From Torymus aiolomorphi (taxonomy: Eukaryota; Arthropoda; Insecta; Hymenoptera; Torymidae): 64,000 nucleotides of DNA. The first letter of the stretch is position 1. Each line of letters begins with the position of its first letter. Shown in pieces: positions 35,688 to 49,219 of this stretch. The stretch lies in contig CM070873.1 in NCBI GenBank assembly GCA_036365515.1, positions 261,923,575 to 261,987,574 of the forward strand, in the 5' to 3' direction. The notes beneath the pieces were generated by a model that was given only the letters and a program-made list of their open reading frames with translations, searched no databases and had not been told where the DNA came from. Position numbers and translations under genes: made by a program.

Positions 35688-38600
35688 TCTCTACGCGTGC
35701 AGAACCGCAGCAGCAGTACAACCTGTTTATGCGCGGCGCATAGGTCAATTGATCTTGATAGATGCGTCAGACGTCACGCGCGCGCGCGTGTACGAGAAAC
35801 TTTCTTGCTAGAGAGATATAGAGAGGAGGGGACGGGGAATGAGGCACATAAGTATAGAGAGGGGGGAGAGAGTCATCGCGCGGAGATCTGAATTACATCG
35901 AGCGTAAGCGGTGATGTAACTAATCTGCCGGGATCGAACGAGCACTCGGCTATATGCTGCAGCTTGGCAGCCGCAGCAGCATGCCGATGCTATCGGGGAG
36001 TTTATACCCGGTAGACCAAGCCGATATTCCTTTATATTAGTTTATCTTTTGCGCTCCACTGGGCATATAGACGGAGAGAGGGGGAGAGATTGGGATCGGA
36101 ACAAATTTCTTTTTCGCGAAAAATTCCGCGGTTGCTAAATTACGGCTAGCCTACTGCTGCTGCTGTTGCCGCTGCTGGAACTGTGTCGGAGTATATGATT
36201 CTGTTAAAAGGGGCATTGGTGGTGCCAATAAAATAGCGCACGGGTATACGTTGAGTCGAGACTATGAATCAGGGAATGAAGCGAATGTGTTTTTATGTGT
36301 AGCGGTATATAGTATCAGCTATACGCGCGGCGGCTCACGCCGACACGACTCGTGTGGAAGTCATGCGAGATACGAGTGTCAAAGGTTAATAAAATACGTC
36401 TTCTGTTTCGCGATGTCTATGCGCGATGGAACAACAATGAGCATTAAAAGTACAATATAAACGTTTTATATATTATAAACGCGTTAAAGTAATAATATTC
36501 TCGGTATATATTGTAGATTCTTATATTGTTATCCGTTCACTGAATTACTACGACTCAATTAAATTTTCTCGAGAACGTCGCAATCGCGATATAAACCTCT
36601 GGCGCTGCAGCGACACGAGTGCATTTTCGCAACTCTCTCGCTTATACCGTGTACACGAGCGTTTATCGCTAAAAGCAGCGCGCGCGAATGAAAGCCGCTG
36701 CGCGCGAGCGATTGAATGACACTGACTTCGCGCAAACGTATACATATATATAATACAACAGCGAGTGTCATTGTTACATCGCGGGCGCGCACACAGCTGT
36801 AAGTTCCTCTTTTTTCGCGAAATCTTCTTTCTACCCGCACGTGCATGTATGTATAGGTACACTCAAACGAGCGCTGATATCGGATACGGCGCGGCGTACA
36901 TGTCGTCTGTGCGCTCGTAAAGCACACACACAAGCGAACACACCATAGCGACTATTATGATGGCGATGGCGGTATCGTTTCGTTCATTATTCACGCAAAC
37001 CGCGGCAATTATGTGCCGGTCGAGGCCGCCGTCGCCGCGCGCTCGCCCGTGCGTGACGGACCTCGAAAATTATATCGACGTCACGTACGCAATTAGTCGC
37101 GGGAAAAAGCGTCGCGAATACAACCCTCTCTTTCTCTCTCTTGGGTGAAACCTTTTCTCGGGGTGGGAGAGTCTATATACGACGACAGCGGCGGTGCGGT
37201 GTCGTTTTTGCGTCGTTTCATTATACCGTTAGGCCATGGTAATAGCGAGAGAGAGAGAGAGAGAGAGCGCAGAAATATATACGTACAGAGGCGAGCAGCG
37301 GAAATAGAATGTACGTCTGTGGTATAAGTATAAGGAGAAGGAGAGAAGGGAGAGAGAGAATTTCTGTTAGAGGTAAAAGGAGAAAAAATTAGATGGATAG
37401 TGTCTAAGGCGGCGACCCTGAAAGTGGATTTCTTTTTACGGGCTCGGTCAATAGACGCAAAAACCTTCGTCGCACACCGAAAGAGTAGTAATATATAGCG
37501 TGGGACCAAAAAGATAGCGGCTGTCGACCTTTTTTTCGTTTATCTTTTTTCAACTAGAGCATATTATACATACATGTGCGCGTCTGCCTATTTTAAAAAA
37601 TATCAACTAGCAGAGTGTGTGGATAACTTATCTTGGCCGAGATAAACTTTCGAGACAGGGCACTTACGTATGCCACCTACATAGTTTCTCGTTCGCCACT
37701 CGCCCGAGCTGTGCGTTGCGCGATGAGTAACAAACTCGAAACATCTGAGCAATAATTTACCAAATGTGAGTCATATCTGCGGGCGATAAAAATCAATATT
37801 TTCACTTCCTTTGTGTGTATGCTAAACGTCCTCATAATTTTTAATTACAGAGGTATAAATCACTGTTTGTGGCTTGCGCAAAATCAAGCCACGCGTCAAT
37901 GAAGCGACAGTGCGAACACAGCGATTGTCGTAACGCGTGCATCGCGCGCGTATAATGAAGAAAAAGTGTGACAGTGAAGCAAAATTTCGGCCATCGCGCT
38001 GTGTGTCCCGAATTGCAATTTTCCCTTTTACATCGCACACCGAAGCCTCAGCTCGTTCACTCTCTCCAAAGCTCGCTCGCTTTCGTCGAATTCTTATCCA
38101 CTGATCCTCTCGCGACGAGCGGTTTTTTCCTCCAGTCTCAGCAGCTTCCTCTCCTAGCTATATCTTTCTCTTCTGGCGCTGCTCAAGGTCAGACACTCGA
38201 CTACTCACACACACTCACACACTCGCGCAACGAGAATCTCGAGAGGAGCTCGCTACTCGGCGACTGCGGATGCTAAGTGCTTCTAATTGGGTATTTCGGT
38301 TCGAGGCGGATATCTTCACTCTCCACGGTTTTATTCCTCGAATGGGCGTGAGTGCGGCGCTTCTCTTTCTCTGCAGCTGTGGCTAGTATGGTATATATAA
38401 AGAGATAGTCGGAGAACTAGTCGTTGATATTTATACAGCGCGCGAGCACGAAACGTATATAATTGGAGGCCGGCGCGGAAAATCGCTGTTTTACGGCTGT
38501 TCTGGGCGGTCGCGGAATGTTTGTTTATTATGGGTATACAGTAGAAAAGGAGGAAGGGAGAGAGAACGAGAGATAGCGCCGATTCCGCGGTCCGAGTAAT

Positions 38601-38782
38601 TTGGCGAGAATTTAAATACAATCGCTGCGATTGTGAGAGGCGAAATAAATCCTTAGTTTATTGTAATCGAGGCGTGACCGCCGCAGATGCAAATCTGCTC
38701 CAATTCGAAGTCTCCAGAAACAGCCACTGTTATATGCTTTCTCCGTTTCTTTCCTCCTCCGTTTGCCTTTTTTTGCTTACTG
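35060..38782. other. GC-rich stretch, no gene seen
   Basis: It contains the CT array listed separately, plus GA-rich patches near 35,811-35,870 and 37,248-37,267. No supported gene. Confidence 0.3.
35604..35691 (+). repeat. (CT)n microsatellite, about 80-90 bp
   Basis: A CT array ending in TTTCTCTTTCTC. Confidence 0.95.
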
Positions 38783-38790
38783 TATATAAA
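38783..38790 (+). promoter_or_regulatory. Possible TATA box
   Basis: TGTATATAAAGAGG matches a TATA box well. It lies about 110 bp upstream of an ATG whose frame runs into a splice donor at 39,017. Confidence 0.3.
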
Positions 38791-38893
38791 GAGGAAGGGA
38801 CCCGCACGTTCCTCTTTAATTAAGCTGTTAAGTTAAATTGACGGTGTTTAAAGATTAAAAAGAACGCGCAAGCCCGAGGAAATTGGCGGGCTG

Positions 38894-39016
38894 ATGAACT
38901 CGTTCGTTCTTTCGTCGGCGAAAAAGAACCCGATCTACAACTATACCCGCGCGAACCAAACGCACCTCCGATTAATGGCCTTCATTACTGAACTTTTGCG
39001 AGAAGGAGTGAAAAAG
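38894..39016 (+). CDS. Candidate short first coding exon
   Basis: An ATG at 38,894 opens a 41-codon frame (MNSFVLSSAKKNPIYNYTRA, then NQTHLRLMAFITELLREGVKK). It ends in phase 0 at a donor (GAAAAAG then GTAAAA). The translation is of normal composition and not repeat-derived, and a TATA-like site lies upstream at 38,783. I recognise no family. The donor is only moderate (GTAAAA), so chance remains likely. Its phase differs from the exons at 25 and 26 kb, so it would belong to another transcript. Confidence 0.25.
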
Positions 39017-42000
39017 GTAAAAGCTCGCGCGCGCGCTAGCGTACAAGTGGAAAGACCCTTGGGCTTTAAAATTGCAGCCGATTGAGACATTGTACGTACG
39101 TATACGCACGCGAGATTCCCGCGAAGGAAATTTTTCAGGCTGTAACTTCCTTCGCATCGCAATTCGCATCGATCAAGATTACAATCCGCAGACTCGCGCT
39201 TGCCTGCCTTGCCTGCCTCGGCTCGCTCGTAAACCCGAGGCTCGCTTATTGGCTCTCTCTCTTTCTTATACACTCACGCGTGCGTATACCTGTGCGTGTA
39301 ATAACGCACGCTCGGCTCGAATGCGCTTAATAACCCCGAAAAAAAAGAGAAGCAAAGGAAGCGAAAAAGCAAAGAAAAGACGACGGAATAAAAGGCACAC
39401 ACACACACAGAGTGAGTCCTGACGTCAGCCCTAACACAAGGAGCCCGCTCGCTCTTTTCTTTTCGCAAGCGCGAGCGAGCGATAAATACGTTTGGCAAGT
39501 TACATACACAACGAGCGTCGCGGCGCGTATATAGCACCGCGAGCGCGCGTTCTGCCCGCTGACCCATTTGTGAAACTCGCGACTCGCCGCCGCCGCACAG
39601 TTACACCACACGCGCGAGCGAGCTAGCCAGTGCGACGACGACGACGACGTCGACGACTACTTACGACACTCGCTTTACACGAATTACACCCAGGCAAGCC
39701 GCCAGAGTAGACACTCGGCAAAGTGTGTTATATACGCGAATTCTGTTTATATATGTACGTGTATGTGTGACCGATGGCCCATGCCCGATTTTCCCTGGTG
39801 ACAATGGGGCCGTGACTGTGGCGTCTTATATATAATACGCTTACGTTAACCCCCTGTATGTACATGAACACATGACTAATATGCTCCCAACCTCGGTGAC
39901 TTTCGAGCGTACAGTAGTTACACGATCTCCTGCGCTCACTCCTGCGATTTCTCGCTTCTTTTGCAAGCGCCGCCGCCGCCGCGACCGTGGAAAAACCGAG
40001 TTTCACGAGCTTGCGCATAGCTTCCCGCGCGCTCGCTCGCTGTGCTCTTCGATTATATACCCCATCCGCGCTCTGCGGCGCGTAAACGCATAGCGAATAT
40101 TATGCGTGCGCCGGCAGTAGCGGCAGCAGCGGAGAGGAAGATTACGTGAGAGCCGAAGAGTAGCAGCTACTACCGGCGTTAAAAAAGTTACGGCCGCTGC
40201 GCGCGCGCGTCTGTATAACGTACTTCCTCGTTTCTCGCTCGCATCGGCAATCGAGGAGGCGGCAGCGGCGGCGGTCGAGATAAGCTCTCTCTCTTTCTTC
40301 GATTCCGCGAACGAAGGCTTGGGCCCACCTTCTTCCCAGGGTGCAGGCGGGTAGAGGAGCCGCCGGTGAAGGGAGCTGTAAAACAGTCGTAACGCGGCCG
40401 GCTTAACGATCGCGAGGGGAGAGCGCGAAGGGCGAGAGCGCGCTCTTTGGCAATATTCAGCGGCCGGTTCCCGCGCGAGCGCCTGATTGCCGAACGGACG
40501 GACGAAAAGTCGCCTCTATGTGTTTGTGCACGCAGCGACTGTAACACGAGTGAGCGAGAGCCGGGCCCGGCTTTTGTGTCCCTTTCACGGGCCGCGATAC
40601 TTTGCGAGGATGAAAAAAAAAATCAGCGGGCAGCCGTCTGTGAAGTCTATACGCATAGCTGCCGCGGCAGCGTGCAGATTAAAGCAGTTGCGTCGTTTTG
40701 TTCCTCGGCGCGATCGCGGGGAATCGAGGCGTGCAGTCTTTAAATATGAAGGAAATTCTAAGCGAGTCTTCGCGCAGCCGTATCGGTCACAGACCTTCGT
40801 CGCTGCTGCTATGCTTTTATCGCACTCTCGCGCCCTAGTGCATAATCACACATTACACTTCTTTTCCTCCTGCATTATAAGACCGGGAAAAAAACGCGTG
40901 TCTCGTCTCTCCAGATGCAAAATTTCCCGAATCACGCCCCAGGAAATTGTCCTCGGTCGATCGTGCAATAAAATCACGCTCTCGGGTGTCAGCCTCGCAC
41001 GGGGCTGGAATATCAGCCGCCGTACCGTCACCAGTGCCACAGCTGCGTCAATATTTCTCCGAGCGGGGAATTCTTCACTCTCTCTCTTTTTCGCCAACTA
41101 AGGCGCTGACTGTCGTCAACTCAGCTCTCTCTCTCTTCTCTCCCTCATTGCAACGCGTGGCCGGTGTCTCGTAAATTTCCAAAGAGACGCGCGAGCTCCT
41201 CCTTCTCTCTTGAGCGTGAAAAATTTTGCACGCAGCACAAAGGGGGAAGTTGCACAATCTACGCGCGCTCGATCCCCCGTTTGCTAAAAGGAGGAGAAAG
41301 AAGAGGAGTACAAAGAGCGCGAATCTGCAGGGAACGAGCGCGCGCTTTTCTGCTCTGGGAAAGGATCTTGGCTTTTGTAGAGCACTGCCATTGCGCGTAT
41401 ACTGCGGACTCGCAGATACCTTTGTCTGAGCCGCGCTCGCGATGGCTCGGAGCCAATGTTTTTGGCGCGAATGATAGCGCGCGGAAGGGCGTCGTGTGTA
41501 ACGCACAAAACGCACGGCTGTAGAAGAGCTAGCTGGCTTTGCTTATATTTTATATTTATACGCGTACGTGTCGCGAGGCAGTTTCGGCCGCTCTACATCT
41601 AATCGGCGGGGATTTGCCTTTTTTACTCGCGGCCTCTTTTTGCAGAACAAACACACGCGCCCGACTGTATTACTTTCCCCAGCGGTGCGTGTATATATAG
41701 CGCGAAAGTCGATCCGGCGATAAATCCGCGGACCTTCGACGTTGTATACGTCCCGCTTGCAATTTGTCGTTGCAGCGACACACTGCCCCCCCCCCCCCTC
41801 AGGGGGGAAACAAAGCTTTGCTCTTCGCGACCGCGTGTCGCCACGCACTACAGTCGAAAAAGCGAGTGTGTGTGTATATATGTATAACGGAGCATTATAC
41901 TCTGCCCGCGGCGCCAAAAGCTGCGCGACGTGCGTACGGAATACCACGCAGCTGCGAATTTACGGTTACGAGGCGAACGCGCGTTCTTACTTCGCTGTAA

Positions 42001-42206
42001 ATTCGCCATGAGGTTCTTTCCTGTGCGTATAGGTGCGGCTCGAAAGTTCTCTCGCGGTGAAAGAAAAACGCCGAGGAGGCGCAGACATGAGCCATCTGGG
42101 GAGGAAGAAGAAGAAGAAGAAGAAGAAGAAGTAGCGCCGCGAGAAAGACCTCATTTATGGGTTTACGTGAGGCGGCGAGTGAGCACGTGCGTGCGTGCGA
42201 CGATAT

Positions 42207-42292
42207 ATATGTATATATGTGTGTGTGTGTGTGCGTGTGTGTGTGTGTGTGTGGTGTGTGTGTGTGTGTGTGTGTATGTGTGTGTGTGTGTA
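42207..42292 (+). repeat. (GT)n microsatellite
   Basis: A GT array of about 86 bp with a few interruptions (GCGT, GGTG, ATGT). Confidence 0.95.
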
Positions 42293-42607
42293 CATAAAAG
42301 GGGAAGAAACTGGCGTATATATATACGCGCGGTACAATAAAATTCCTTTTATCATCGTTAGTGCGACCACCTGGGGATAAACAATTTTTTATCTCGACGA
42401 TAGCCCTGCTGCTCGATTTATGCTTTTCTTTAACCCGCGTGTCTGTGAGTGAAAAATCACTTGCAGGCTGAGCTCGATTAAATTCGCTGAATGACGGTTT
42501 AATCCGACAGACATCGCTGGTATTTTAAAAGTGATATCGCTTAAAGTGACTCGTGACACGAAATTCACTGCTCTTTAAATGTTTCGGGAGTGAGTAAAGT
42601 GTACGCG

Positions 42608-42637
42608 CAGATGAGAAAGAGAAAAAGAGAGAGAGTA

Positions 42638-42689
<52 letters not shown>
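42608..42689 (+). repeat. (GA)n microsatellite
   Basis: A GA array of about 80 bp, interrupted by AAAG and TAAG units. Confidence 0.9.
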
Positions 42690-45088
42690 CGGAAGACGGA
42701 GAGTTTGCGCAGTTTGCGTGGGATTTTAAGAGCTCTTGAAAAAAAACATGCCTTTATCTCTTGAAGAGCACAAGTCGAAGCGGAAATTTTGGCACGCACA
42801 TTAGTCGTAAAATTTCGCTTTAATTAGAGTGAAGAGTCCACTCGTTATTACTGCAGACGATGCCGGTCGCGCTTCAGAGCACTTTGCATGGAAAATTGTG
42901 GTGGAGAATGTTTTTGAAAGGGTAAACAATGAGTGGGATTTTAACTTTACCCCTGTGTATGTGTGATTTAATATGAAGAGCAAATAATGGAGAAAATCTG
43001 AACTAGGAGAGACAACGCAAGTTTAACAAATAAAATTCAAATTAAAACTTTACCAAGAAAACAAAACCAAAAGCGACCATACTGACCTCGAAAGCCCAGA
43101 TTTAATCACACACATCACTCCCGAGACTATACGCACCGCCCAACATCCAACCGCGAGCGCAGAAGGCGAAAGTGCGTGGGGGCGAACGCGGCAAAAAAAC
43201 GGAAGCAGAGAGCACAGAGAAAGAGAGAGAGGGGGGGGGCTGAGAGAGCGAGAGAACGCATCAGCTGAGCAAAAGCTTAGTCTACGCGTTATCTGGTTTC
43301 ATTCAAACTCCGTGTGGGCTATAATGCAACATATGCACGTGAACGAAACTCGAGAGCGCGGGTACGAAAAGAAAGGGAAAGAAAGAGGGAGGCGAAGAGT
43401 GGAGCACATGTGAAGAGCGAAAGAGGAGAGGACGTGAGACAAAAATTATACACGCGAGAGCGCGGAGGAGGAAGAGGGCGATGGAGATAGGAAGCAGAAT
43501 CGTGCCGGGGAGTGTAAGCCGCCGCTGAGATTTTAAAAGCAAGCCGGTGTCTTATTTTAAGGCTCAGCCTCGAGCGTAGCGCTAATACGATAAAAGCTTA
43601 GATAGTTTGAAAAAGTTATCAAAGAATAAAGTAGTTTTCGCCTAGTTTTATATACTAACATTAACCGAGAATATCGAAGCTCTAACTCCGTCCGCGTAAA
43701 AGTAATATTAGACGCAACTCAGCTCACGTGTAAATCTTCGACGAATTTCGGAACTCCGCTACAGCAGCGTAAGATCTTACGACTCTCCCCCTTCCATCCC
43801 ACCGACTCTCGCATATATATACGCATATATATATAAAGTCTCGTGCCCTCGCCTGCGCTATCGCTCCGGAATCTCGTGTTCGGCTCGCGCGCTCTCCGAA
43901 CCGGAAGATCATCGTTTGCCGGCAGCGCTGCTGGCTCGCTGCAGACTATCTCCGGGGCCGGGATTATAAAGAAGACCGCTGAAAAAGCAAATCTCGCCTC
44001 GGACGTGTATGTGCTATGTGCAGCTCCCTGACGTTGGCGATTTTCTGCGACTACGCAGTTTCGGGGAAATTGTGTTTCTGGGACGAGCGTTAAATTTCGG
44101 TGTTCTGGAGGGATAGAAAGAATATGTAGGTGGTTGGGGAAGGAAGTGATTCGGTTTTGTAGAAGGAAAAGTGGTTTTTCTAATAGCAATAGATAACAAG
44201 AACTTGTCGGTTCTTTTATTCAACGTAATCAATTGCGTATATTATTGCAAATGTACTAATTTTATATTAAGAACTTTTTGATCAAAGGAATCCTTTCCTT
44301 AACACATAATGATTTGTTACCTTCTCAACGTATTCGATTTATCTGCGGTGCCAAATAAATAGAATAACTCCTTTATCAACCAATAAAAACATAAACAAAC
44401 ACGCGCTGCAGCGCACATTTCTTCAGCTCACTGTACACTCCCCTTAAATCAAACAAACCATTCTCAAATAATTAACACGCGTAGCGAACCGAGAAAGAGA
44501 GGGAAAAAAGACCCTCTGCACTTTTGAAAACCGGTCGTCCAGTTATCGCATACCGCGGGCTCATTATTTAGTTAAGCGCCGCGTGCATTAATGACACGCG
44601 CGCACACACATACACGCACGAGCTTTCCTTTCTCCCTTCCACTCTGTGCACTTTGCGTATTTACCTTATACTTCTGTCTCTCCCTCTCTCTCTTGAAAAA
44701 AGGACAAGAAGACGAAGGTTGGCAGAACTTCGCGATTATTTTTCTTTGAATAATGTTATCGCCGCAGCCCCGTGCGTCGAGCCTCGCGATTATCGGCGCA
44801 AACTCGCCAGCTCGCTGCACCTCAGTAGCCTCGCACGTCCGTTATCAACGTGCTTCGCGGTAATCAGTTGTTGTTACAAGATAATGTTCATATATACGTA
44901 TATACATATAATAATCATAGCTCGGTCCTCGGATTGTGCAGTAAATTTTTTTGCCCCATGCAACGTGAACGCGCTCGCAGAGAGAGAGAGAGAGGGAGAG
45001 AGAAAGCTCGCTCGCTCGAGGGTAGAAGTTACGACAATCGCCCTCTTTTTTTCCTCTCCTCAATGCCGCGAGGGGGGCATTGAATGCA

Positions 45089-45149
45089 GCGAGAGAGAAA
45101 GAGAACGAGAGAGAGAGAGAGAGAACGAGAGAGAGAGAGAGAGAGAGAA
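45089..45149 (+). repeat. (GA)n microsatellite
   Basis: A GA array of about 60 bp interrupted by GAAC units. A shorter array lies at 44,980-45,004. Confidence 0.9.
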
Positions 45150-45546
45150 ACTGGCTCACACAAATAGCCATTTCGCATTTTTTCTTTCTTCTTCTTCTTC
45201 TCTCAGCCTCTCGCGTATATACGCACCGCGTCCCCTCTCACTCTATACCTCCCCACCTTTTCATCTCCGGTCTCGTCTACGCATTCTTCCCCGGTGGTGC
45301 TGGTGGTGGTGGTGATGCACAATAGTCCCACCGCGCTCTCAGCTCGCACACAGAGAGGGACCGACCGTATATGCGGGCACGAAATCTTTTCTCCCTTTTT
45401 TAGCCGAGCCTCTTTTTCTCTCTCCTCTCTTTTCTTGACCACCGCGCCCATAGAAAAGAGGAAGGGAAAAAAGCGAGAAAAATGGCTTCTAGCTTGAAAA
45501 ATAATGAATTTTCGATCCTCCTTTTTTCTCTACCTCTCTTTCACAG

Positions 45547-45680
45547 CGGGGAATGGGGGTATACATTCGGGAGGGTTCGCGGAGGGGCAGGCTCGCGTAA
45601 TTCCGATGGAATTAGAGTGGGACATTAAAAAAGCCCTTCTCCCTCCTCTCCTGCTTTTGGCTGGACTTATACTGCCGCAA
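45547..45680 (+). CDS. Candidate exon encoding a signal peptide
   Basis: One of the best acceptors in the window (TTTCTCTACCTCTCTTTCACAG) ends at 45,546. An ATG with G at +4 at 45,606 then encodes MELEWDIKKALLPPLLLLAG followed by LILPQ. This has the classic signal-peptide layout: a short n-region with Lys-Lys, a Leu-rich core of about 15 residues, and a small polar end. A possible donor (CGCAA then GTAAAC) closes the exon in phase 0 at 45,680. An alternative (CCGG then GTAATA) closes it at 45,723 after VNGEIEQRWFFVIP. Both donors are imperfect. The bases before the ATG would be 5' untranslated, spliced from an upstream exon. The mature protein would be secreted or membrane-anchored; its identity is unknown. 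Confidence 0.4.
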
Positions 45681-45723
45681 GTAAACGGTGAAATTGAACA
45701 ACGTTGGTTTTTCGTAATTCCGG

Positions 45724-46695
45724 GTAATAGGCTGCGCGCGAGTATAGAGCAACGCTCAAACCGCAACCGACCGCGCGCGCGCTGTGTGTACTGCGAAACA
45801 ACCACGAGAAACTAAAAGGTCGTTCGATGCTAATATACGTGATAGACATCGCCGTCGTTTTTCCCTTCTTATGCTCTCTCTTGCTCCCCTTATTTCGCCT
45901 CAATTTCACAGTTCACGTCGCCATTAAGTCAGGACGAAATTATGTCTTTTCCATCCATAAAAACAGAACGCGCGCACGTGCGCTTCTTTTCATTTATTCA
46001 TTCAGATAAAAATCGCGCACGCGCGCACTTAAAACTTTAACAACTAAAAAATTAAACGTTTATATAATACCCTTCGCTCTTACAGAATCTTTTGTCTCGC
46101 GAAATGAAACACACACAGACACTCACTGAGTTGATATACGAAGTGGCGCGCGCGTGCGCATTAAAAGCGCTATTAACACTTGCGCTCGCGCGCGTTGACA
46201 CTTATCATAAAGATAAAGCACGCGACGCATGCAATGGCGATGAGATTTAAAAGTGGGTTTATTGCAGAAGACTCGCGTTCGCACTGCGCGCACGTCCGAT
46301 GACGATGTACAATGAGAACTATGTACGCGTGGCTTCCAAGTCGCCATAATTTCTTCGCGATCGCGATTACGACATATATACGCACACAGAGACAGACACA
46401 GCCTAGAAAGTGGTATCAGTAGCAGATGTGCGATGGAAAACACATCACGCGCGCCGCGAGTACAGTGCGTTCGTTGCTCAAGTGCAGTGATCAGCCGATG
46501 GCTAAAGCGGACGGAAAATAGTGTGTACACAAAGAGTGGAGGAGGGTAGGGCGCGTATAGGCTAAAGTGTCCCCCGGGACCAGTCGTATAATCGATGATT
46601 GATTGCGCTCGTAAAAGCCATTCTAGTGCGCCGCGGGAAAAAAAACTCGACCCTCCTCGCGTGTACACGGCTCTTTTCGCTTTTTCGTAGTAGTA
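45724..46695. other. GC-rich stretch, no gene seen
   Basis: It probably begins as intron after the signal-peptide exon. No supported gene. An acceptor-like CTCTTACAG ends near 46,084, but the following frames close quickly. Confidence 0.3.
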
Positions 46696-46950
46696 CCCTG
46701 GTAGAAAATAAGCCAACTTCGTTGGTTAACGTGTTAATCAAATGAAAGCATTTTCGACCGAAATCAATATTTAAACCTTATTAAAAGTATCGAAAATTAT
46801 AATCACATATTGAAATATTGACAATAGAATATGTTCTTATGAACGGAAATTGAATATTTATCTTTAGTGACGAAATAATGTTAGTGTGACGTTTTTAACT
46901 CCAAAATTAACCAATAATTAGCCAATATATCGTTAACGTTTCTACCAGGG
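46696..46950. mobile_element. 255-bp MITE with 12-bp TIRs
   Basis: The ends are CCCTGGTAGAAA (46,696) and TTTCTACCAGGG (ending 46,950), a perfect 12-bp inverted repeat, and the interior is AT-rich and non-coding. The flanks are TAGTAGTA and TAGTAGTT. This is compatible with an 8-bp hAT-type duplication with one mismatch, or simply with a TA duplication in a TAG-repeat context. The superfamily is therefore undecided. A closely related end (TTTTCTACCAGG) occurs inside the nested element at 56,732-56,743. Confidence 0.7.
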
Positions 46951-48336
46951 TAGTAGTTGTACTAAAGAGACTTTCCGATATACCTAGTGTGCTTACTCCA
47001 CTTGGGTGTCGAACGATTCGACAACTGCCGCCTGATAGGCACCGAATTGTCGTGTTTGACGCGAGGAATGCGAGAATGAGGATGCGTTCGATGCTTACAG
47101 ATACATTAAATTTTGTTTTCTGTTCAAAGAAGAGGGTGAGGAAGGGAAAGCGTCGAATACCGCTCACACTCCAGACTGTACAGTTTATCGAGCGCTATTA
47201 AGCCGATTCGATTTCTCGCTGCCCGGCGGCTCGCGGCGCGGCCTGGCCTTGGGGATAAATAAACTTTCGCTCGGCAGCTCGGCCGATATTTCACGGAGCG
47301 AGCACGCATGAGCGATTGATACACACATACCCACACACGCGCACACCTTTATACGTATCGTATTACTTACAAGCCAAATTTAAAATCCTTAATTACCTCA
47401 ATTTGTTTGTTCCTCCGCGACCGCCGCTACCTCCCAGATTTTTCCGTGTATTGCACTCGAAAGTAGCTCGCAGCGAGAGCCGTCATTTTTCTTGCCGAGT
47501 GCCTGTGTGTATATGTTCACGAAGATGCGATTGTCGCGAGTGCGCTACTGACGTAACCACTTGGTGCCAATCGCAGCGACGCTGCGTTGAGAAACTGCGA
47601 CGGTGAATAAAGAAGCGACCGCACGCGCTTCTTTTATTGATTACGTCGACGCCGCGCGCGCACATTTTGCAATTGCACGAGCGAGCGATTTTACAACAAA
47701 GGCGATGCGCGTCAAAAGTTTTTTGTTGTAAAGTGTGGAGCATTTTGTACGTTTCGGCGCGAAGGTGAAGCGTTTTGTTAGGTGAGAGAGGGAGATAAGA
47801 TAGTAGGGGCGTTTCCTGTGTGTTTACAAATAAACTTTTTCTAACTTCTTATCCAAAAAGTTTCACGCCGCTTGATAAAAAGAAAAAAAGGAAGGCAGTG
47901 TTTCTAGACAGCCTTGAATGAAGCCTGATACGCGAATGAATGAATGAGTCTGTGGGTCGATAAAAGTCCGTACGGCTCGCACGCCACCTCCTCGTCGTCA
48001 TCGTAATCGTCGGCAGCAGCAGCCTTCGGGTGTAATTTTTAAGCACGCTCGCGCGAATTAATCGGCAAAAATGCGGGTATTAATTATGCGAGAAAAATGT
48101 GTTAATAACAAGCCTTTCGCATAACCGAACGTTTTATAATAAATTTTTTTATTCCTTTGCGGGACGTCTGTTTTTCTTGTCGGGCAAATGTGCAAATAAA
48201 AGTTAAATGTTTATACATATAATAAAGCCGATAAGGTACTCACCGGCGTGCTCTGTCGTTAGCCTTGGGGCATGAATCTGATTACACGTGTGTACGTGTG
48301 TGCGTGAATTAAACCGCAGAAACGAGTGCAAGAATT

Positions 48337-48339
<3 letters not shown>

Positions 48340-48376
<37 letters not shown>

Positions 48377-48377
48377 G

Positions 48378-48419
<42 letters not shown>
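48340..48419 (+). repeat. (CA)n microsatellite
   Basis: A CA array of about 80 bp with a central GCAC-interrupted part. Confidence 0.95.
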
Positions 48420-48421
<2 letters not shown>

Positions 48422-49129
48422 GCGATTTGTAAACATTACCGTTTCTTTGGAGGAAGATGTTTTCCTCGCGTGAATCGTTCATGCTCGGTGAATGTATGAC
48501 TTAATTATCTAAAAATTAATTTTACATTTTAAAGGAAATAACGTAAAAGTAAAACCAGTTTTCAGATAAAATATTAAAAATGATATGAGCTTTCGAGGTA
48601 TAAAAAATTTGTTATTTATACATGATGCGACTGCGTTTGTTATAATCATGATAATAAAAAAGAAGTCTCAAAAGAACCTGTCTTGCAGTTTCTTCAGCCG
48701 TAATTCTTAGCGCACAAGTAAAATTGCAACTGTGAGAGGTAATTCTGTCGCTCTCATGGAATAATTTCACACAATTATGTTAACATTAATTCACGTCACT
48801 TCAAGTAATATCTAGCTCGAATAACATTTAATAGTAGTTTTCACATTACTCAATTTTCTCTCAAACAGAATCAAAAACATAGCATTTATGTAATCATTCA
48901 ACCATTCTTTTTTATTCAAAAATTTACATTTACGATGTTAAAAAGTGCGCAAATCAACACACATCCCTCCACATCGGAATGACAATCAGATCCATATCAA
49001 AATATTAAGGGCACATTAAGATCAATAACGGCTCGTATCATCTTATTTAATTTGATCGAAAAGTACAAATGAACATGCCCAGTCACTGTGACATAATCGT
49101 GTTGAGATGGAACGTAATGCGACAAGAGC

Positions 49130-49134
49130 GAGCG

Positions 49135-49210
<76 letters not shown>

Positions 49211-49219
49211 AGAGAGAGA
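49130..49219 (+). repeat. (GA)n microsatellite
   Basis: A GA array of about 90 bp, starting with GCGA units and ending GCGCGAGAGAGA. Confidence 0.95.

Larger units (their letters stand above)
39017..45546. other. GC-rich stretch, no gene seen
   Basis: It holds a GACGAC/GTCGTC patch near 39,635-39,655, a C run near 41,785-41,797, GAA repeats near 42,104-42,130 and the arrays listed separately. Frames on both strands are short or biased. No supported gene. Confidence 0.3.

Noticed and set aside
35925..35960. B-box-like GTTCGATCCCGG on the minus strand
   Set aside because: The neighbouring T-stem does not pair and no A box lies at a tRNA-like distance.
48203..48473. Frames over the CA array
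   Set aside because: They are Cys-Val or His-Thr translations of the microsatellite.
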